From JAIVJG01 sp964236735 (lineage in GTDB: Bacteria; Acidobacteriota; Blastocatellia; Pyrinomonadales; Pyrinomonadaceae), in contig CAXSFM010000005.1 in assembly GCA_964236735.1 (NCBI GenBank), forward strand, positions 62,001 to 126,000: 64,000 nucleotides of DNA. The letters run 5' to 3'. Under the pieces are notes generated by a model, which made no database searches, was not told the DNA's origin, and saw only the letters and a list, made by a program, of their open reading frames with translations. Each line of letters opens with the position of its first letter. The stretch's first letter is position 1. Below are positions 34,002-42,933 of the stretch, piece by piece. The translations under genes were made by a program, and so were the position numbers.

Positions 34002-34422
34002 TTTAATTTTCCTGAATTAATCGGCTGACTTAAAAATTTGATTTCGAGCGGCGGCGATACGTCGGCTGCCGAATTATACATGCTGCGAACACCCGACGAG
34101 GCGCACACTTGCTAAACGTTTCGAGGTTGGCTGATCGTCTTCCCACCTCAGCGGCGAGTTCGGCCACCTCTGCGCGCAGAAAATTCTCACGGTGATGCTG
34201 TTTTTTCGTCCTTCTGGCAAGCATTTGGATGAAAGCTTTGGGATTGCCGTTGTACGGCGAAAAGTGCGGAAAACGTTCGTCTCCGGGCGGCTGCTTGACA
34301 GCCCCGCCGCGCGCGTCCATGCTCGGACGCACAGCTTTCAACGAAGAGGAAACTTAACGGCGACGACAGCCGCGCGCATGTTCATGCACGCGCTTTTCCA
34401 ACGCGGTAGCAGCAGCAGACTT
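34002..34422. other. Divergent intergenic region without a convincing gene
   Basis: Between the M1-TPR gene and the thioesterase gene, read in opposite directions. A 103-codon minus-strand frame exists (34030-34341) but has no recognisable domain and unusual composition. I see no heptad repeat or strong hairpin here. Confidence 0.4.
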
Positions 34423-34848
34423 ATGAATTCTTACAGCGACCCGGCCATCCGCATCACACTTTTGCCGCGCGACACGAACCCGCAGGGAACCATCTTCGGC
34501 GGCATCATTCTCAGCTACATAGACATCGCCGGCGCGGTCGAAGCGCACCGCCGCACGCAGATCGAGCGTTTCGTCACCGTCGCGATGCGCGAAGTCGTCT
34601 TCCACGAGCCGGTCTTCGTCGGCGACCTCGTCAGCTTCTACGCCACGACCAAGCGCATCGGCACAACCTCCATCACCATCCACGTCGTCGTCGAAGCCGA
34701 ACGCTACGGCGGAACGAGCGAGAAAATCAAAGTCACCGACGCCGAAGTCATCTACGTCGCCGTGGACGCCAATCGCCGCAAGATGAAGATTAACCGCGAA
34801 CTCATCAAAGGCGACTTGAGCGGCATCGAGCAGCACGAGACATCTTGA
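34423..34848 (+). CDS. Acyl-CoA thioesterase, YciA-like hotdog protein
   Basis: Cytosolic thioesterase of 141 residues from ATG 34423 (MNSYSDPAIRITLLPRDTNP). The motif P-R-D-T-N-P-Q-G-T-I-F-G-G followed by IDIAGAVEAHR is the active-site region of the YciA/BACH group, with the catalytic Asp in YIDIAG. The next conserved piece, VTVAMREVVFHEPVFVGDLV, completes the fold. It hydrolyses acyl-CoA; chain length cannot be told. The frame is open upstream to 34192 and an ATG at 34378 is possible. Confidence 0.88.
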   Translation: MNSYSDPAIRITLLPRDTNPQGTIFGGIILSYIDIAGAVEAHRRTQIERFVTVAMREVVFHEPVFVGDLVSFYATTKRIGTTSITIHVVVEAERYGGTSEKIKVTDAEVIYVAVDANRRKMKINRELIKGDLSGIEQHETS

Positions 34849-34969
34849 ACATGAGAGGCTGTTTGATGTGAGCGGCTTTTTCTTTTATCGGCATCGAGGC
34901 AATGGCTGAGATACGGTGTTTGACCGGCTTGTCGTTAACCCAACATCTTGATTAAAGAAAGGAAGTGTC

Positions 34970-36301
34970 TTGAAAAATCCCGCACGACTTTTTTCATTGC
35001 TCATTCTTCTCGTTGCGTACCCGGCGCTGACTCTAGCGCAAGGATTCAAAATCGAAGGCAAATCGCCGGCGGCGACTGCCGGCTCGGAAACCTTTACCTC
35101 TCAGGAAGGCCGATTCACGATTTCCCTGCCCAAGCAAATCTCCGCATACAGCCCGGTAGCAGGCAACACGCCGAATGGCCGCATCGCAGGCTCTACATTC
35201 CATTGGGCGACCGCAGAAGGCGCGTTCATAGTCGGTTACATTGATGGGCCGAAGGCAGTTGAAACCGACGGTAAGCCTGCGCTCGACGTTCTCCGCAACG
35301 GCATACTCGAAGCGGGAAAGGGTAAAGCCAATTTGATAAGTGAGACGGATATTTCGCTGGATGGTCATCCCGGACGTGAATTGAAATTAGAATTTCCTGA
35401 CGGCTTCTCGACGATGCGGATTTATCTTGTCGGCAATCGAATTTATGAAGAGATTGCATCGCTCGCAACGGAGAAGAAGTCGCAAGAGCCAGCCGCCATC
35501 AAAATTTTAGACTCTTTCAAATTACTTACACAGGCCGATATCGAGGCGTCATTAAAACGGAAGATTGCGGAAGCGACTCCAAGCACTTTGCCGCAGGAGC
35601 CGGTCGCTAAAAGGCCACGGTCTGACGCTGAGGATGATGGACTGAAGGGCAAAGTCAAAACCGTTTTCAGTGAAAGTGAAGACCTTTCCGGCACATGGGC
35701 GGTGAAGGAGCGTAAGCCTTCCTCGATGGAGTATTACAACGAGCTGGGTAACCTGACAAAACGAGATTCTTACGATTACAGGGGCAATCCGTCCGACATC
35801 ACGGTTTACGGCTATTTGGACGGAGATCGGGTTTCCAATTCCAAGAGCATAGAGTATGAGTACAACCCGCCGCCCATGATGATAGCTACCCCTGCGGGTG
35901 AGCCTAAACCCAAGTATGACCCACGTTACTCTTACAAGCTCAAGTTCAAGTATGACGGGCAGGGGCGTTTGGCCGAAGAGGATTGGTACGGCAACGAAGG
36001 TAAATTGTGGCTACGGTATGTCTATAGTTACAAGGGCAATCAGAAGGAAGAGTTGGTTTACTCGGCGGACGGCTCACTCAATCAGAAATATCTCTACACT
36101 TTGGACAACAAGGGAAACGATGCGGAAGAAATCATCTACGAGACGAAAGGCAATGCGGTGAAAAGCAAATACTCTTACAGCTATGAGTTCGATTCCCAGG
36201 GGAATTGGACAAAGCGAACCACTTCAAAATTGGTGACTAAAGACGGCAAATCATTCTTCGAGCCGAGCTACCTGACCTACCACACAATCACTTACTACTA
36301 A
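34970..36301 (+). CDS. Secreted protein with YD/RHS-like repeats
   Basis: A 443-residue exported protein beginning at TTG 34970, with GGAAG 6 bases before it. Signal peptide LFSLLILLVAYPALTLAQ. Residues 40-185 form a domain with FTSQEGRFTISLPKQISAYS and DISLDGHPGRELKLEFPDGF, a pattern of small secreted domains of unknown role. Residues 215-443 contain tyrosine-rich strands of the YD/RHS type (YYNELGNLTKRDSYDYRGN, LKFKYDGQGRLAEEDWYGNE, YSYEFDSQGNWTKRTTSKL). Base composition is a little more AT-rich than its neighbours. Not a complete RHS toxin: no core cap or toxin domain. Confidence 0.7.
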   Translation: MKNPARLFSLLILLVAYPALTLAQGFKIEGKSPAATAGSETFTSQEGRFTISLPKQISAYSPVAGNTPNGRIAGSTFHWATAEGAFIVGYIDGPKAVETDGKPALDVLRNGILEAGKGKANLISETDISLDGHPGRELKLEFPDGFSTMRIYLVGNRIYEEIASLATEKKSQEPAAIKILDSFKLLTQADIEASLKRKIAEATPSTLPQEPVAKRPRSDAEDDGLKGKVKTVFSESEDLSGTWAVKERKPSSMEYYNELGNLTKRDSYDYRGNPSDITVYGYLDGDRVSNSKSIEYEYNPPPMMIATPAGEPKPKYDPRYSYKLKFKYDGQGRLAEEDWYGNEGKLWLRYVYSYKGNQKEELVYSADGSLNQKYLYTLDNKGNDAEEIIYETKGNAVKSKYSYSYEFDSQGNWTKRTTSKLVTKDGKSFFEPSYLTYHTITYY

Positions 36302-36579
36302 GCCGAGCGTGACAATACTTGCCCGACTCGTTGCAGCTTGTGTTCCTGATATTTCCCTCAATCCCGGCGATGCTGAACGCACACTGTCTGCCGATAGCAG
36401 GACAGCTTTAGTGAGTTACAGGGAAAGCGCGATAAAATTGTGAGACTTAACCACCGGGATAAAGTGACACACGTTTTTCACGGCCACACAGGACTAGCCA
36501 CAGCGTAGGACAGTGCGGAAGATTGAATTATACTTATCCCGCTAGCATCAAATACGAACGACAGATAAAGCCAGTCTCG
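36302..36579. other. Intergenic region upstream of pepA
   Basis: No gene seen. An AT-rich spot (GATTGAATTATACTT at 36523-36537) with TATACT could be a -10 box for pepA. Nothing else recognisable. Confidence 0.35.
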
Positions 36580-38088
36580 ATGAACAATCAGAAGTCTCTC
36601 ACCGTCGAAATCACAAACGAAATTCCCGGTCACGCGCAGGCAGACATGCTCGCCGTCTGCGTCTATGAAAATGATGCGGCGCGCTCGAACGCGCGTGGCG
36701 AAAGGCTGCGTGCGGTCGAAGCGTTCATCTCCGAAGAGGACTTCAAAGGCGAAGAGGAAACTTCGCTCGTCGTTCATCTGGCGGGTGAAAGCGGTGCGCG
36801 TCGCCGTCTCCTGTTGCTCGGCATGGGGCGACATGAAGGCATTGATGATGGCAGAGCGTTGAGCCGCGCTGCCGCCACCGCTGTGCGTCAGGCGAAGGAT
36901 GCTCACGCCGCACACGTTCATTTCGTCGTGCCCGCGTGCGACGACGAAGAATGCGCCGTGCGAGCCGTCGCCGAAGGCGCGATTCTGGGAACTTACGAGA
37001 ACGATTTTTATCAACAGCATGATGTTGACGCGCACGCCGTCGAGCGTTTCACCATCGTCGTTTCGGAAATCGTTGACGGCTTGCGCGAAGCGGTCGAGCA
37101 ATCGCGCATCATCGCCGAATCCGTCAACTGGACGCGGACGCTCGTGGACGAGCCGGGACTTTCTCTGCCGCCGCGTGAGTTCGCGCGCCGTGCGGCGGAG
37201 ATGGCGCAAGAGTTTGGCCTAAGTGTCGAGTCTCTGAGCGCAGATGAAATTCGCGCGTGTGGGATGGGCGCGCTCGTCGGCGTCGGGCAAGGGTCGGACG
37301 AAGAGCCTGCGCTTATCGTCGTGCGTTATGAACCCGAAGGCGCGTCGCCTGACGATGACGAGTTGTGGGCGTTCGTCGGCAAGGGCATCACGTTCGATAC
37401 GGGCGGCATTTCAATCAAGCACGGACTCGACATGTACGAGATGAAATCCGACATGGCGGGCGGCGCGGCGGCGCTCGGCGCTCTGCGTGCCATCGCGCAA
37501 CTGAAACTCCCGCGCCGCATCATCGCGATTGTGCCCGCCGCCGAAAACATGCCTTCGGAGAAAGCCATCAAGCCGGGCGACGTGGTGCGAACGCTCGCGG
37601 GCTATAGCATCGAAGTGGTGGATACGGACGCCGAAGGCCGTCTCGTGCTGGTTGACGGCATCGCCTACGCGAAGAGTCTCGGCGCGACACGCATCGTTGA
37701 CCTCGCGACGCTCACCGGCTCGATCATCGTCACGCTCGGAGATCACCGCACCGGACTCTTCAGCAACGACGATGCGTGGGCGGAAGCGGTGCGCGCCGCC
37801 TCTGAACGCGCGTGCGAACCCGCGTGGCGAATGCCCGTCAGCGACGATTACAAAAAGAAGATTGAAAGTCCCATCGCTGACTTCAAAAATTATGGCGGGC
37901 GTCCTGACGCCGTCGCCGCCGCGTTGTTGCTCAGTAAATTCGCGGGCGAAACGCCTTGGGTGCATCTCGACATCGCGGGCACGGGCTGGCACGACGCCGC
38001 GCAACCATTCGCCCCCAAAGGCGCGAGCGGCACGGGCGTCCGCACGCTCGTCGAACTCGCGCGCGGCAGGTTGATAGTCAACCACTGA
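36580..38088 (+). CDS. pepA: Leucyl aminopeptidase (M17 family)
   Basis: Cytosolic hexameric di-metal aminopeptidase. From ATG 36580 (MNNQKSLTVEITNEIPG) it has 502 residues, the family norm. Metal ligands and catalytic residues are complete: the Lys and Asp in GKGITFDTGGISIKHG, the Asp in MKSDMAGGAA, and D-T-D-A-E-G-R-L with the catalytic Arg in VVDTDAEGRLVLVDGIAYA. The C-terminal active-site helix and strand read ATLTGSIIVTLGDHRTGLFS. The N-terminal macro-like domain is about 1-170. It is followed 7 bases on by an SDR gene. Confidence 0.95.
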   Translation: MNNQKSLTVEITNEIPGHAQADMLAVCVYENDAARSNARGERLRAVEAFISEEDFKGEEETSLVVHLAGESGARRRLLLLGMGRHEGIDDGRALSRAAATAVRQAKDAHAAHVHFVVPACDDEECAVRAVAEGAILGTYENDFYQQHDVDAHAVERFTIVVSEIVDGLREAVEQSRIIAESVNWTRTLVDEPGLSLPPREFARRAAEMAQEFGLSVESLSADEIRACGMGALVGVGQGSDEEPALIVVRYEPEGASPDDDELWAFVGKGITFDTGGISIKHGLDMYEMKSDMAGGAAALGALRAIAQLKLPRRIIAIVPAAENMPSEKAIKPGDVVRTLAGYSIEVVDTDAEGRLVLVDGIAYAKSLGATRIVDLATLTGSIIVTLGDHRTGLFSNDDAWAEAVRAASERACEPAWRMPVSDDYKKKIESPIADFKNYGGRPDAVAAALLLSKFAGETPWVHLDIAGTGWHDAAQPFAPKGASGTGVRTLVELARGRLIVNH

Positions 38089-38095
38089 ATTCAGG

Positions 38096-39166
38096 ATGTC
38101 TCTCGACGAAACGATTTTTCTGACGGGCTTTCCAGGCTTTATCGCCGGGCGACTCGTGCGCCGGCTCGCCACGGACGGCGCGCGTTTTTTGCTGCTCGTC
38201 CAGCCGAATTTCGTCGCGCGCGCGCGTGAAGACATCGCGCGCATCGTGCAGGAGACAAGCGCAGCAGCCGAGAGTTTTCAAATTCTCGAAGGCGACATCA
38301 CACGGGAAAATCTTGGACTCGCAACGCACGACCTTGAGACGGCGCGGCGCGAGACCACGATGCTCTTTCATCTCGCCGCAGTTTATGACTTGGGCGTGGC
38401 GCGCGAACTGGCGACGCGCGTCAATCTCGAAGGCACGCGCCGCGTTAATAGTTTCGCGCGCACGCTGACCCACCTGCGACGCTATCATTACGTCTCGACG
38501 TGTTATGTCGCGGGGCGGCGCACAGGCATCATCAAAGAAAGCGAGTTGCGGCACGACGCTGGTTTTCGTAATCACTACGAAGAGACGAAGCATCTCGCCG
38601 AGATTGAAGTCGAAAATCTCAAACGCGAAGCGCCCGTGACGATTCATCGCCCGTCGGTGGTGTGCGGCGATTCGCGGACGGGCGAGACGGCGAAGTACGA
38701 CGGCGTTTATTACTTGATTCAATATTTGCGGATGCAGCCCAACCTGCTCTCACTCGTCAACATCGGCAACGACGAAGTGCGCTTGAACGTCGTGCCCGTT
38801 GATTTCGTCGTCGAGGCGATGGCCGCGCTCTGTGCAGACCCGCGCGCCGTCGGCGAGACAATTCAAATCGCAGACCCCGCGCCGCTCACGACGCGCGAAC
38901 TCTTCGATGTCATCGCGCGCAATCTCGCCGGTCGCGCATCGCTCGTCACCGCGCCGATGCCTCTGGTGCAGACGACCTTGAAAATCCCTTTCACCGAATT
39001 TGTCTCGCGCCTTCCGCGCGTCGGCGTGCCTTACTTTTTTCTCAAACAAACTTACGAGACGACGCGCGCGCAGACGCTGCTCGAACCGCACGGCGTCCGC
39101 TGCCCGCACTTTCCCGATTACGTCAGCGCGCTCGTTGATTTCGTCGCGCGCCATCCGAATTTATAA
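38096..39166 (+). CDS. SDR-family reductase, male-sterility/NAD_binding_4-like
   Basis: NAD(P)-dependent extended short-chain dehydrogenase of 356 residues. The nucleotide-binding loop is TGFPGFIAGRLV. The catalytic pair is visible as HYVSTCYVAGRR (Ser) and the Y-x-x-x-K of NHYEETKHLAE. The region TIHRPSVVCGDSRTG is typical of the thioester-reductase and fatty acyl-CoA reductase-like branch. It could reduce an acyl thioester or modify a sugar or lipid; the substrate is not visible. It lies 7 bases after pepA and is likely in the same transcript. Confidence 0.85.
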   Translation: MSLDETIFLTGFPGFIAGRLVRRLATDGARFLLLVQPNFVARAREDIARIVQETSAAAESFQILEGDITRENLGLATHDLETARRETTMLFHLAAVYDLGVARELATRVNLEGTRRVNSFARTLTHLRRYHYVSTCYVAGRRTGIIKESELRHDAGFRNHYEETKHLAEIEVENLKREAPVTIHRPSVVCGDSRTGETAKYDGVYYLIQYLRMQPNLLSLVNIGNDEVRLNVVPVDFVVEAMAALCADPRAVGETIQIADPAPLTTRELFDVIARNLAGRASLVTAPMPLVQTTLKIPFTEFVSRLPRVGVPYFFLKQTYETTRAQTLLEPHGVRCPHFPDYVSALVDFVARHPNL

Positions 39167-39195
39167 GTGGCTGGCTTCAAGTGCATTCGCGCCGC

Positions 39196-39226
39196 TTGAC
39201 AGATAATGAGATTAGAATTATTCTAA
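39196..39226 (+). promoter_or_regulatory. perR promoter with an overlapping Per-box-like operator
   Basis: TTGACA (39196-39201), 17-bp spacer, and TATTCT (39219-39224). A perfect 7-1-7 palindrome, TTAGAATTATTCTAA (39212-39226), overlaps the -10 box. It matches the PerR operator pattern TTATAATNATTATAA at 13 of 15 positions, so autorepression of the downstream perR is expected. Confidence 0.8.
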
Positions 39227-39250
39227 CTCTACTTCAACGGAAGAAAAGTT

Positions 39251-39670
39251 ATGGCTCAGAAGAAAACAGAGGGTGAGGGTGGCGTCGGAAGGGCTTTGAC
39301 ACCGCAGCGGCAGGCCGTCTTGCGAGTCGTCAATGAGTCGGAAGACCACCTGACGGCGGCGGGGATTTTTGAAGCCGCGCGCCGCCACCTGCCTTCAATC
39401 AGCTATGCCACCGTCTATAACTCTCTGAAGTTTCTGACGGAGACGGGGCTGGTGCGCGAGATCAGCTTCGGCAAAAATTCGAGCCGCTACGACCGCGAGA
39501 CTGGTCGGCACGACCACGCGATGTGCTCGCGCTGCGGCAAACTCGTGGACTTCGACCTGGCGGAAACTTCTGCCTTGACGCGCGCCGCCGCGAGACGTTC
39601 GCGTTTCAAGCCGGAGTCAATACATCTGACGCTTGTCGGCGTCTGCCCTGATTGCCAGACGAAGAAGTGA
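39251..39670 (+). CDS. perR: Fur-family regulator, PerR-like
   Basis: Metal-dependent repressor of 139 residues. The winged helix covers about 15-90 with LTPQRQAVLRVV, FEAARRHLPSISYATVYNSL and LTETGLVREIS. The dimer domain has the regulatory metal region SRYDRETGRHDHAMCSRCG and the second structural pair CPDC, giving two CxxC motifs for structural zinc. The next gene is a peroxiredoxin, and the gene has a Per-box-like operator. Both support peroxide sensing rather than iron control, although Fur-type proteins cannot be told apart with certainty by sequence. Confidence 0.88.
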   Translation: MAQKKTEGEGGVGRALTPQRQAVLRVVNESEDHLTAAGIFEAARRHLPSISYATVYNSLKFLTETGLVREISFGKNSSRYDRETGRHDHAMCSRCGKLVDFDLAETSALTRAAARRSRFKPESIHLTLVGVCPDCQTKK

Positions 39671-39763
39671 AGGTGTGGGAGAGACATTTGTGTGAGCAAA
39701 ATGCCGGGCGAGATGATTTGAAAAGGCGTCGCCCCTGTTTTGCTTGAAGAGAAAAATTCAATC

Positions 39764-40330
39764 ATGGAGAAATCAATGGAAACGACAACAACTGCAATGG
39801 TGGGGCAGCCCGCCCCGGACTTTGACATGGCTTCGACGAAGAACATCGAGAAGCTGAATGAGAACGTGAAGCTTTCTGACTACGACGGCAAGTGGGTTGT
39901 GCTGCTGTTTTACCCGCTCGACTTCACCTTCGTCTGCCCGACGGAGTTGACGACTTTCAGCGACCGCTACGAGGATTTTCAAGGCATCGGCGCGGAAGTC
40001 ATCGGCGTCTCGACCGACTCGGTCTTCTCGCACCGCGCGTGGCTGCAAACTTCGCGCGATAAGGGCGGCGTCGAAGGTCTCAAGTATCCGCTCGCCGCAG
40101 ACCAGACGAAGCAAGTCTCGCGCGACTATGGCGTGCTCATTCAAGACAAGGGCGTCGCGCTGCGCGGCCTCTTCGTGATTGACCCGGACAAGGTGCTGCG
40201 CTACGCCGTCGTCCATGACTTGAACGTCGGACGCTCCGCAGACGAGACACTGCGCGTCATTCAAGCGCTCCAGACCGGCGGACTCTGTCAGGCCGAGTGG
40301 AGACCGGGTCAGAAAACAATCAACGCTTAA
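39764..40330 (+). CDS. 2-Cys peroxiredoxin (AhpC/Prx1 group)
   Basis: Thiol peroxidase that reduces hydrogen peroxide and alkyl peroxides, cytosolic. It has 188 residues from ATG 39764; an ATG at 39776 with a better GGAG is an alternative. The peroxidatic Cys lies in FYPLDFTFVCPTELTTFSD, and the resolving Cys in GGLCQAEWRPG near the C-terminus. The conserved Arg and Thr are present. Placement between perR and a thioredoxin-like gene gives a compact peroxide-defence module. Confidence 0.94.
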   Translation: MEKSMETTTTAMVGQPAPDFDMASTKNIEKLNENVKLSDYDGKWVVLLFYPLDFTFVCPTELTTFSDRYEDFQGIGAEVIGVSTDSVFSHRAWLQTSRDKGGVEGLKYPLAADQTKQVSRDYGVLIQDKGVALRGLFVIDPDKVLRYAVVHDLNVGRSADETLRVIQALQTGGLCQAEWRPGQKTINA

Positions 40331-40331
40331 A

Positions 40332-40405
40332 AGCAATCAGCGGTCAGCAGTCAGCAGTCAGCTTATTTTTCTTTGCTGAACGCTGATTGCTGACCGCTGA
40401 TTGCT
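40332..40405. repeat. Heptad-period inverted repeat, locus 11
   Basis: Left arm 40332-40362 (AGCAATC, AGCGGTC, AGCAGTC units) and right arm 40375-40405 (GCTGAAC, GCTGATT, GCTGACC). Stem of about 30 bp and a 12-base loop. It lies between the peroxiredoxin gene and the next gene and is close to that gene's ribosome binding site. Confidence 0.9.
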
Positions 40406-40419
40406 CAGAGGATTTAATT

Positions 40420-40917
40420 ATGCCGATGAGAATCGGGACTGAGATGCCCGCGTTGGAAGGGGCGACGGAGTGGTTCAACGCGACGGCGGCGCACGCGGCG
40501 GTGGAGGCGAAGGGGCATCCGACGCTCGTGCATTTCTGGTCTGTGAGTTGCGGCATCTGTAAAGAAAATATGCCGCGCGTGAACAAGTGGCGCGACGAAC
40601 ACGAGGCTGACGGATTGCGCGTCATCGCCGTCCACATGCCGCGCTACGAGGCGGACACGGATGTCGAGGCCGTGCGCGAGGCCATCAATACTTACAACAT
40701 CACGGAGCCGTGCGCCGTGGATAACGAGCACAAACTGCGTGATGCGTTCGGCAACGAGCAGGGGTTCGTGCCCGCTTATTATCTGTTCGACGCCGAAGGA
40801 AAGCTGCGAAGTTTCGCGGCGGGCGAGCGCGGGCTTAGTCTGGTCGCGTCGGCCTTGCAGCGCGTGCTGGCTGCATTTGCCGCTCCCGCAACACAGCAAG
40901 CAGCGGCTGAAAGTTAA
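40420..40917 (+). CDS. Cytosolic thioredoxin-fold protein (TlpA-like)
   Basis: A 165-residue TlpA/ResA-like thioredoxin without a signal peptide, starting MPMRIGTEMPALEGATEW with GAGG upstream. The redox motif is C-G-I-C in HFWSVSCGICKENMPRVNKW, instead of the usual WCGPC. Later parts, VIAVHMPRYEADTD and GFVPAYYLFDAEGKLR with the cis-Pro, complete the fold. It follows the peroxiredoxin and may serve as its reductant or as a second peroxide-linked redox protein. Confidence 0.82.
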   Translation: MPMRIGTEMPALEGATEWFNATAAHAAVEAKGHPTLVHFWSVSCGICKENMPRVNKWRDEHEADGLRVIAVHMPRYEADTDVEAVREAINTYNITEPCAVDNEHKLRDAFGNEQGFVPAYYLFDAEGKLRSFAAGERGLSLVASALQRVLAAFAAPATQQAAAES

Positions 40918-40944
40918 AGCGGGACGGCAAGAGCGAATCAAAAA

Positions 40945-40979
40945 GGGCAGTCACTGAATTTTCAGTGACTGCCTTTTTT
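40945..40979 (+). terminator. Strong Rho-independent terminator
   Basis: Perfect stem GGCAGTCACTGAA against TTCAGTGACTGCC, followed by TTTTTT. It ends the perR-peroxiredoxin-thioredoxin run. Confidence 0.93.
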
Positions 40980-40996
40980 GTTTTCGACGACTTCGC

Positions 40997-41554
40997 TCAA
41001 CGTGTTTGGAAGAGCGTCGAGAAGCCTGCGAAGAGCAGACTCAGAAGATAGAAGGCGATGACGATGGAGCCGACGAGCAGCGCGAGCAGCGCGAGCAAAA
41101 TCACTCCGAGAAAAAGCCAGTCGCTGATTCTGCCGTGCTTGGCTTCGGCCTCAGAGACGGACGCGCGCGTGCGTATCAGTTCGACGTTCATCTGATTCGC
41201 CTTCCACGCCGCATCGAACAAATCGCCGACGATGGGCACGGAGCCGACGAGATAATCAACCGCGAGATTGACGCCCATCCGCAGAAGCGTGGCCTTCGGC
41301 ACGCGATAGCGGACGCCTGCGGCGAGAATGTAAAACGAAACGGCGCTCGTCGCGAGGTCGCCGACGCCGGGCACGAGGCCGATGATGGCGTCGAGTCCGA
41401 AACGCCAGCCGACGCCGGGAATGCGGAAGAGTCCGTCCATCCAGCGGCTCAACTGGTCGAGGCTCTGCTCAACCTCGACGCGCGTCGCAGGCTTCGGCGC
41501 AACAGTAGCCACACGCTCCAACACCGCTTTGGTCAAAGTCTTACTGCTCATCAT
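40997..41554 (-). CDS. DUF4112 membrane protein
   Basis: A protein of 185 residues from ATG 41554, with GGGGA upstream. The DUF4112 core is visible as LSRWMDGLFRIPGVGWRFGL, DAIIGLVPGVGDLATSAVSF and VPIVGDLFDAAWKAN; the repeated P-G-V/I-V-G-D-L motif is characteristic. Two hydrophobic segments at the C-terminus (LFLGVILLALLALLVGSIVI and the next) insert in the membrane. Function is unknown in the family. Confidence 0.85.
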   Translation of the reverse strand: MMSSKTLTKAVLERVATVAPKPATRVEVEQSLDQLSRWMDGLFRIPGVGWRFGLDAIIGLVPGVGDLATSAVSFYILAAGVRYRVPKATLLRMGVNLAVDYLVGSVPIVGDLFDAAWKANQMNVELIRTRASVSEAEAKHGRISDWLFLGVILLALLALLVGSIVIAFYLLSLLFAGFSTLFQTR

Positions 41555-41840
41555 TTTTATTTTCCCCATGCCGTCCGCACGGCTGCTCGAAAAACACTCG
41601 ACGAGGCGACAAAAAGAATGGCGTGCTGGCATACAGTCCGACGCCGGAGGGAGAGAGAAAACGCGGGCGATGCGGTAAGATGCCGCGACGATGATAACAG
41701 AAGATGCGCGGCGCGCCCGGCGGGAATTAAAGATGAGGCGGGCGAGATAATAGTTGTACGAAGCAGTTGATTGAAACAAGGTGCAAGACAGCGTCAGTCC
41801 CTATCTCTGTCGCGCCCGCGCCGTCTAAGGAGCAAAGCGT

Positions 41841-42482
41841 GTGAGTTTACAAATTTATTTTTTGCGTCACGGGCAGACCGCGTGCAGCCGCGAAAATCTT
41901 TTCTGCGGCTCCGGCCTCGACCCCGAGTTGACGCCCGACGGGCAAGAGATGGCGCGGGCTTTCGCCGAAACGTATCGCACCGCGTCGTGGAGCGCAATCT
42001 ATGCCAGCCCTTTGCGGCGCGCGATCTCGACGGCGCAACCGCTCGCCGACGCGCTCGGACTCAAGCCGGAACTTCGCGACGACTTGAAGGAAATCGGTTA
42101 CGGCAAGTGGGAAGGGCAGACCGTCGAAGAGGTTGACCGCGACTATCACGACGATTATCTGCGCTGGCAGGCAGACCCGGCGTGGGATGCGCCGACGAAT
42201 GGCGAGACGGCGGTCGCCATCGCGCGTCGCGGCTTGAAAGTAGTCGAAGAAGTGAGGGCGCGTTTCGATTCGGGGAACGTGCTGCTGGTCTCACACAAGG
42301 CGACGATTCGCGTCATGTTGTGCGCGCTGCTGGGGATTGACGTGGGACGCTTTCGTTATCGTCTGTCCTGCCCCGTCGGCTCCGTCAGCATCATTGAATT
42401 CGGACAGCAAGGGCCGCTGCTGCGAACGCTCGCCGACCGCGCGCATCTCAACGAACGCCTCCGCGCGCTGCCGGGAACTTAA
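41841..42482 (+). CDS. Histidine phosphatase (phosphoglycerate mutase-like)
   Basis: A 213-residue phosphatase of the branch-1 histidine superfamily, from GTG 41841 with AAGGAG 8 bases before it. The phospho-His motif is FLRHGQT, the second Arg lies in YASPLRRAIST, the Glu region in GYGKWEGQTVEEV, and the second catalytic His in LLVSHKATIRVML. Insert length fits phosphatases of the CobC/GpmB type. The substrate cannot be named. A strong hairpin follows. Confidence 0.88.
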   Translation: MSLQIYFLRHGQTACSRENLFCGSGLDPELTPDGQEMARAFAETYRTASWSAIYASPLRRAISTAQPLADALGLKPELRDDLKEIGYGKWEGQTVEEVDRDYHDDYLRWQADPAWDAPTNGETAVAIARRGLKVVEEVRARFDSGNVLLVSHKATIRVMLCALLGIDVGRFRYRLSCPVGSVSIIEFGQQGPLLRTLADRAHLNERLRALPGT

Positions 42483-42505
42483 CCGACAAAAAACTTAAGC
42501 GATAA

Positions 42506-42548
42506 AAAAGAAGAGCCGGCGCATACCCCACGCGCCGGCTCTTCTTTT
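42506..42548. terminator. Bidirectional hairpin terminator
   Basis: Stem AGAAGAGCCGGCGC against GCGCCGGCTCTTCT, with flanking A and T tracts. It ends the histidine phosphatase gene. Confidence 0.88.
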
Positions 42549-42684
42549 CCCCTTGAAAGTAAGTCTGTCATTCCCCCAAACGACGAGCGGAGAATAGACG
42601 GATATTTTTAAGAAGTAGTCCCTGAAACTTCACAATTTTGTGTTTCACAGGCTGAGACGGAAAATTTTAGAAGCGGCGTGACGT

Positions 42685-42707
42685 TCAGCGAATGCGCGTC
42701 ATCTGCC
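42685..42707. other. Left attachment site (attL core)
   Basis: 23-bp identical copy of the 3' end of the M1-like gene (begins TCAGCGAATGCGCG). Flanking bases differ from the right copy on both sides, which fixes the core limits. Confidence 0.88.
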
Positions 42708-42821
42708 TGCCGGGTATGCAGCAGCACGCAGGAAGACGCGAGAACCTACAAAACAGCAGCGGTTGCAGCCATTACCAGTGAGAGAAGATGCGCCAACTAG
42801 CAGGAAGATGAGAGAACAATC

Positions 42822-42840
42822 GTACCAGAATCGTTCCAGT
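42822..42840. repeat. 19-bp arm-type repeat, left copy
   Basis: GTACCAGAATCGTTCCAGT, identical and in the same direction at 60664-60682. Each copy lies inside the element within about 120 bp of a core site. A candidate integrase arm-binding or excision-factor site. Confidence 0.65.
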
Positions 42841-42933
42841 AAAAGATGCCGGCTTCAAAGCACATGGCGCGAGCGCAGATCGTGTCCGCGTTCTTCTTAT
42901 ATTAATACACGGACATGCCCATCAACGTGACCG

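Noticed and set aside
34030..34341. 103-codon minus-strand frame as a gene
   Set aside because: No ribosome binding site, no domain, composition unlike neighbouring genes.
3709..40405. Heptad hairpins as ordinary Rho-independent terminators
   Set aside because: Stems are not GC-rich, loops are long, T tracts are missing at most loci, and several lie inside operons or coding regions. A role in RNA 3' ends is still possible at single loci.
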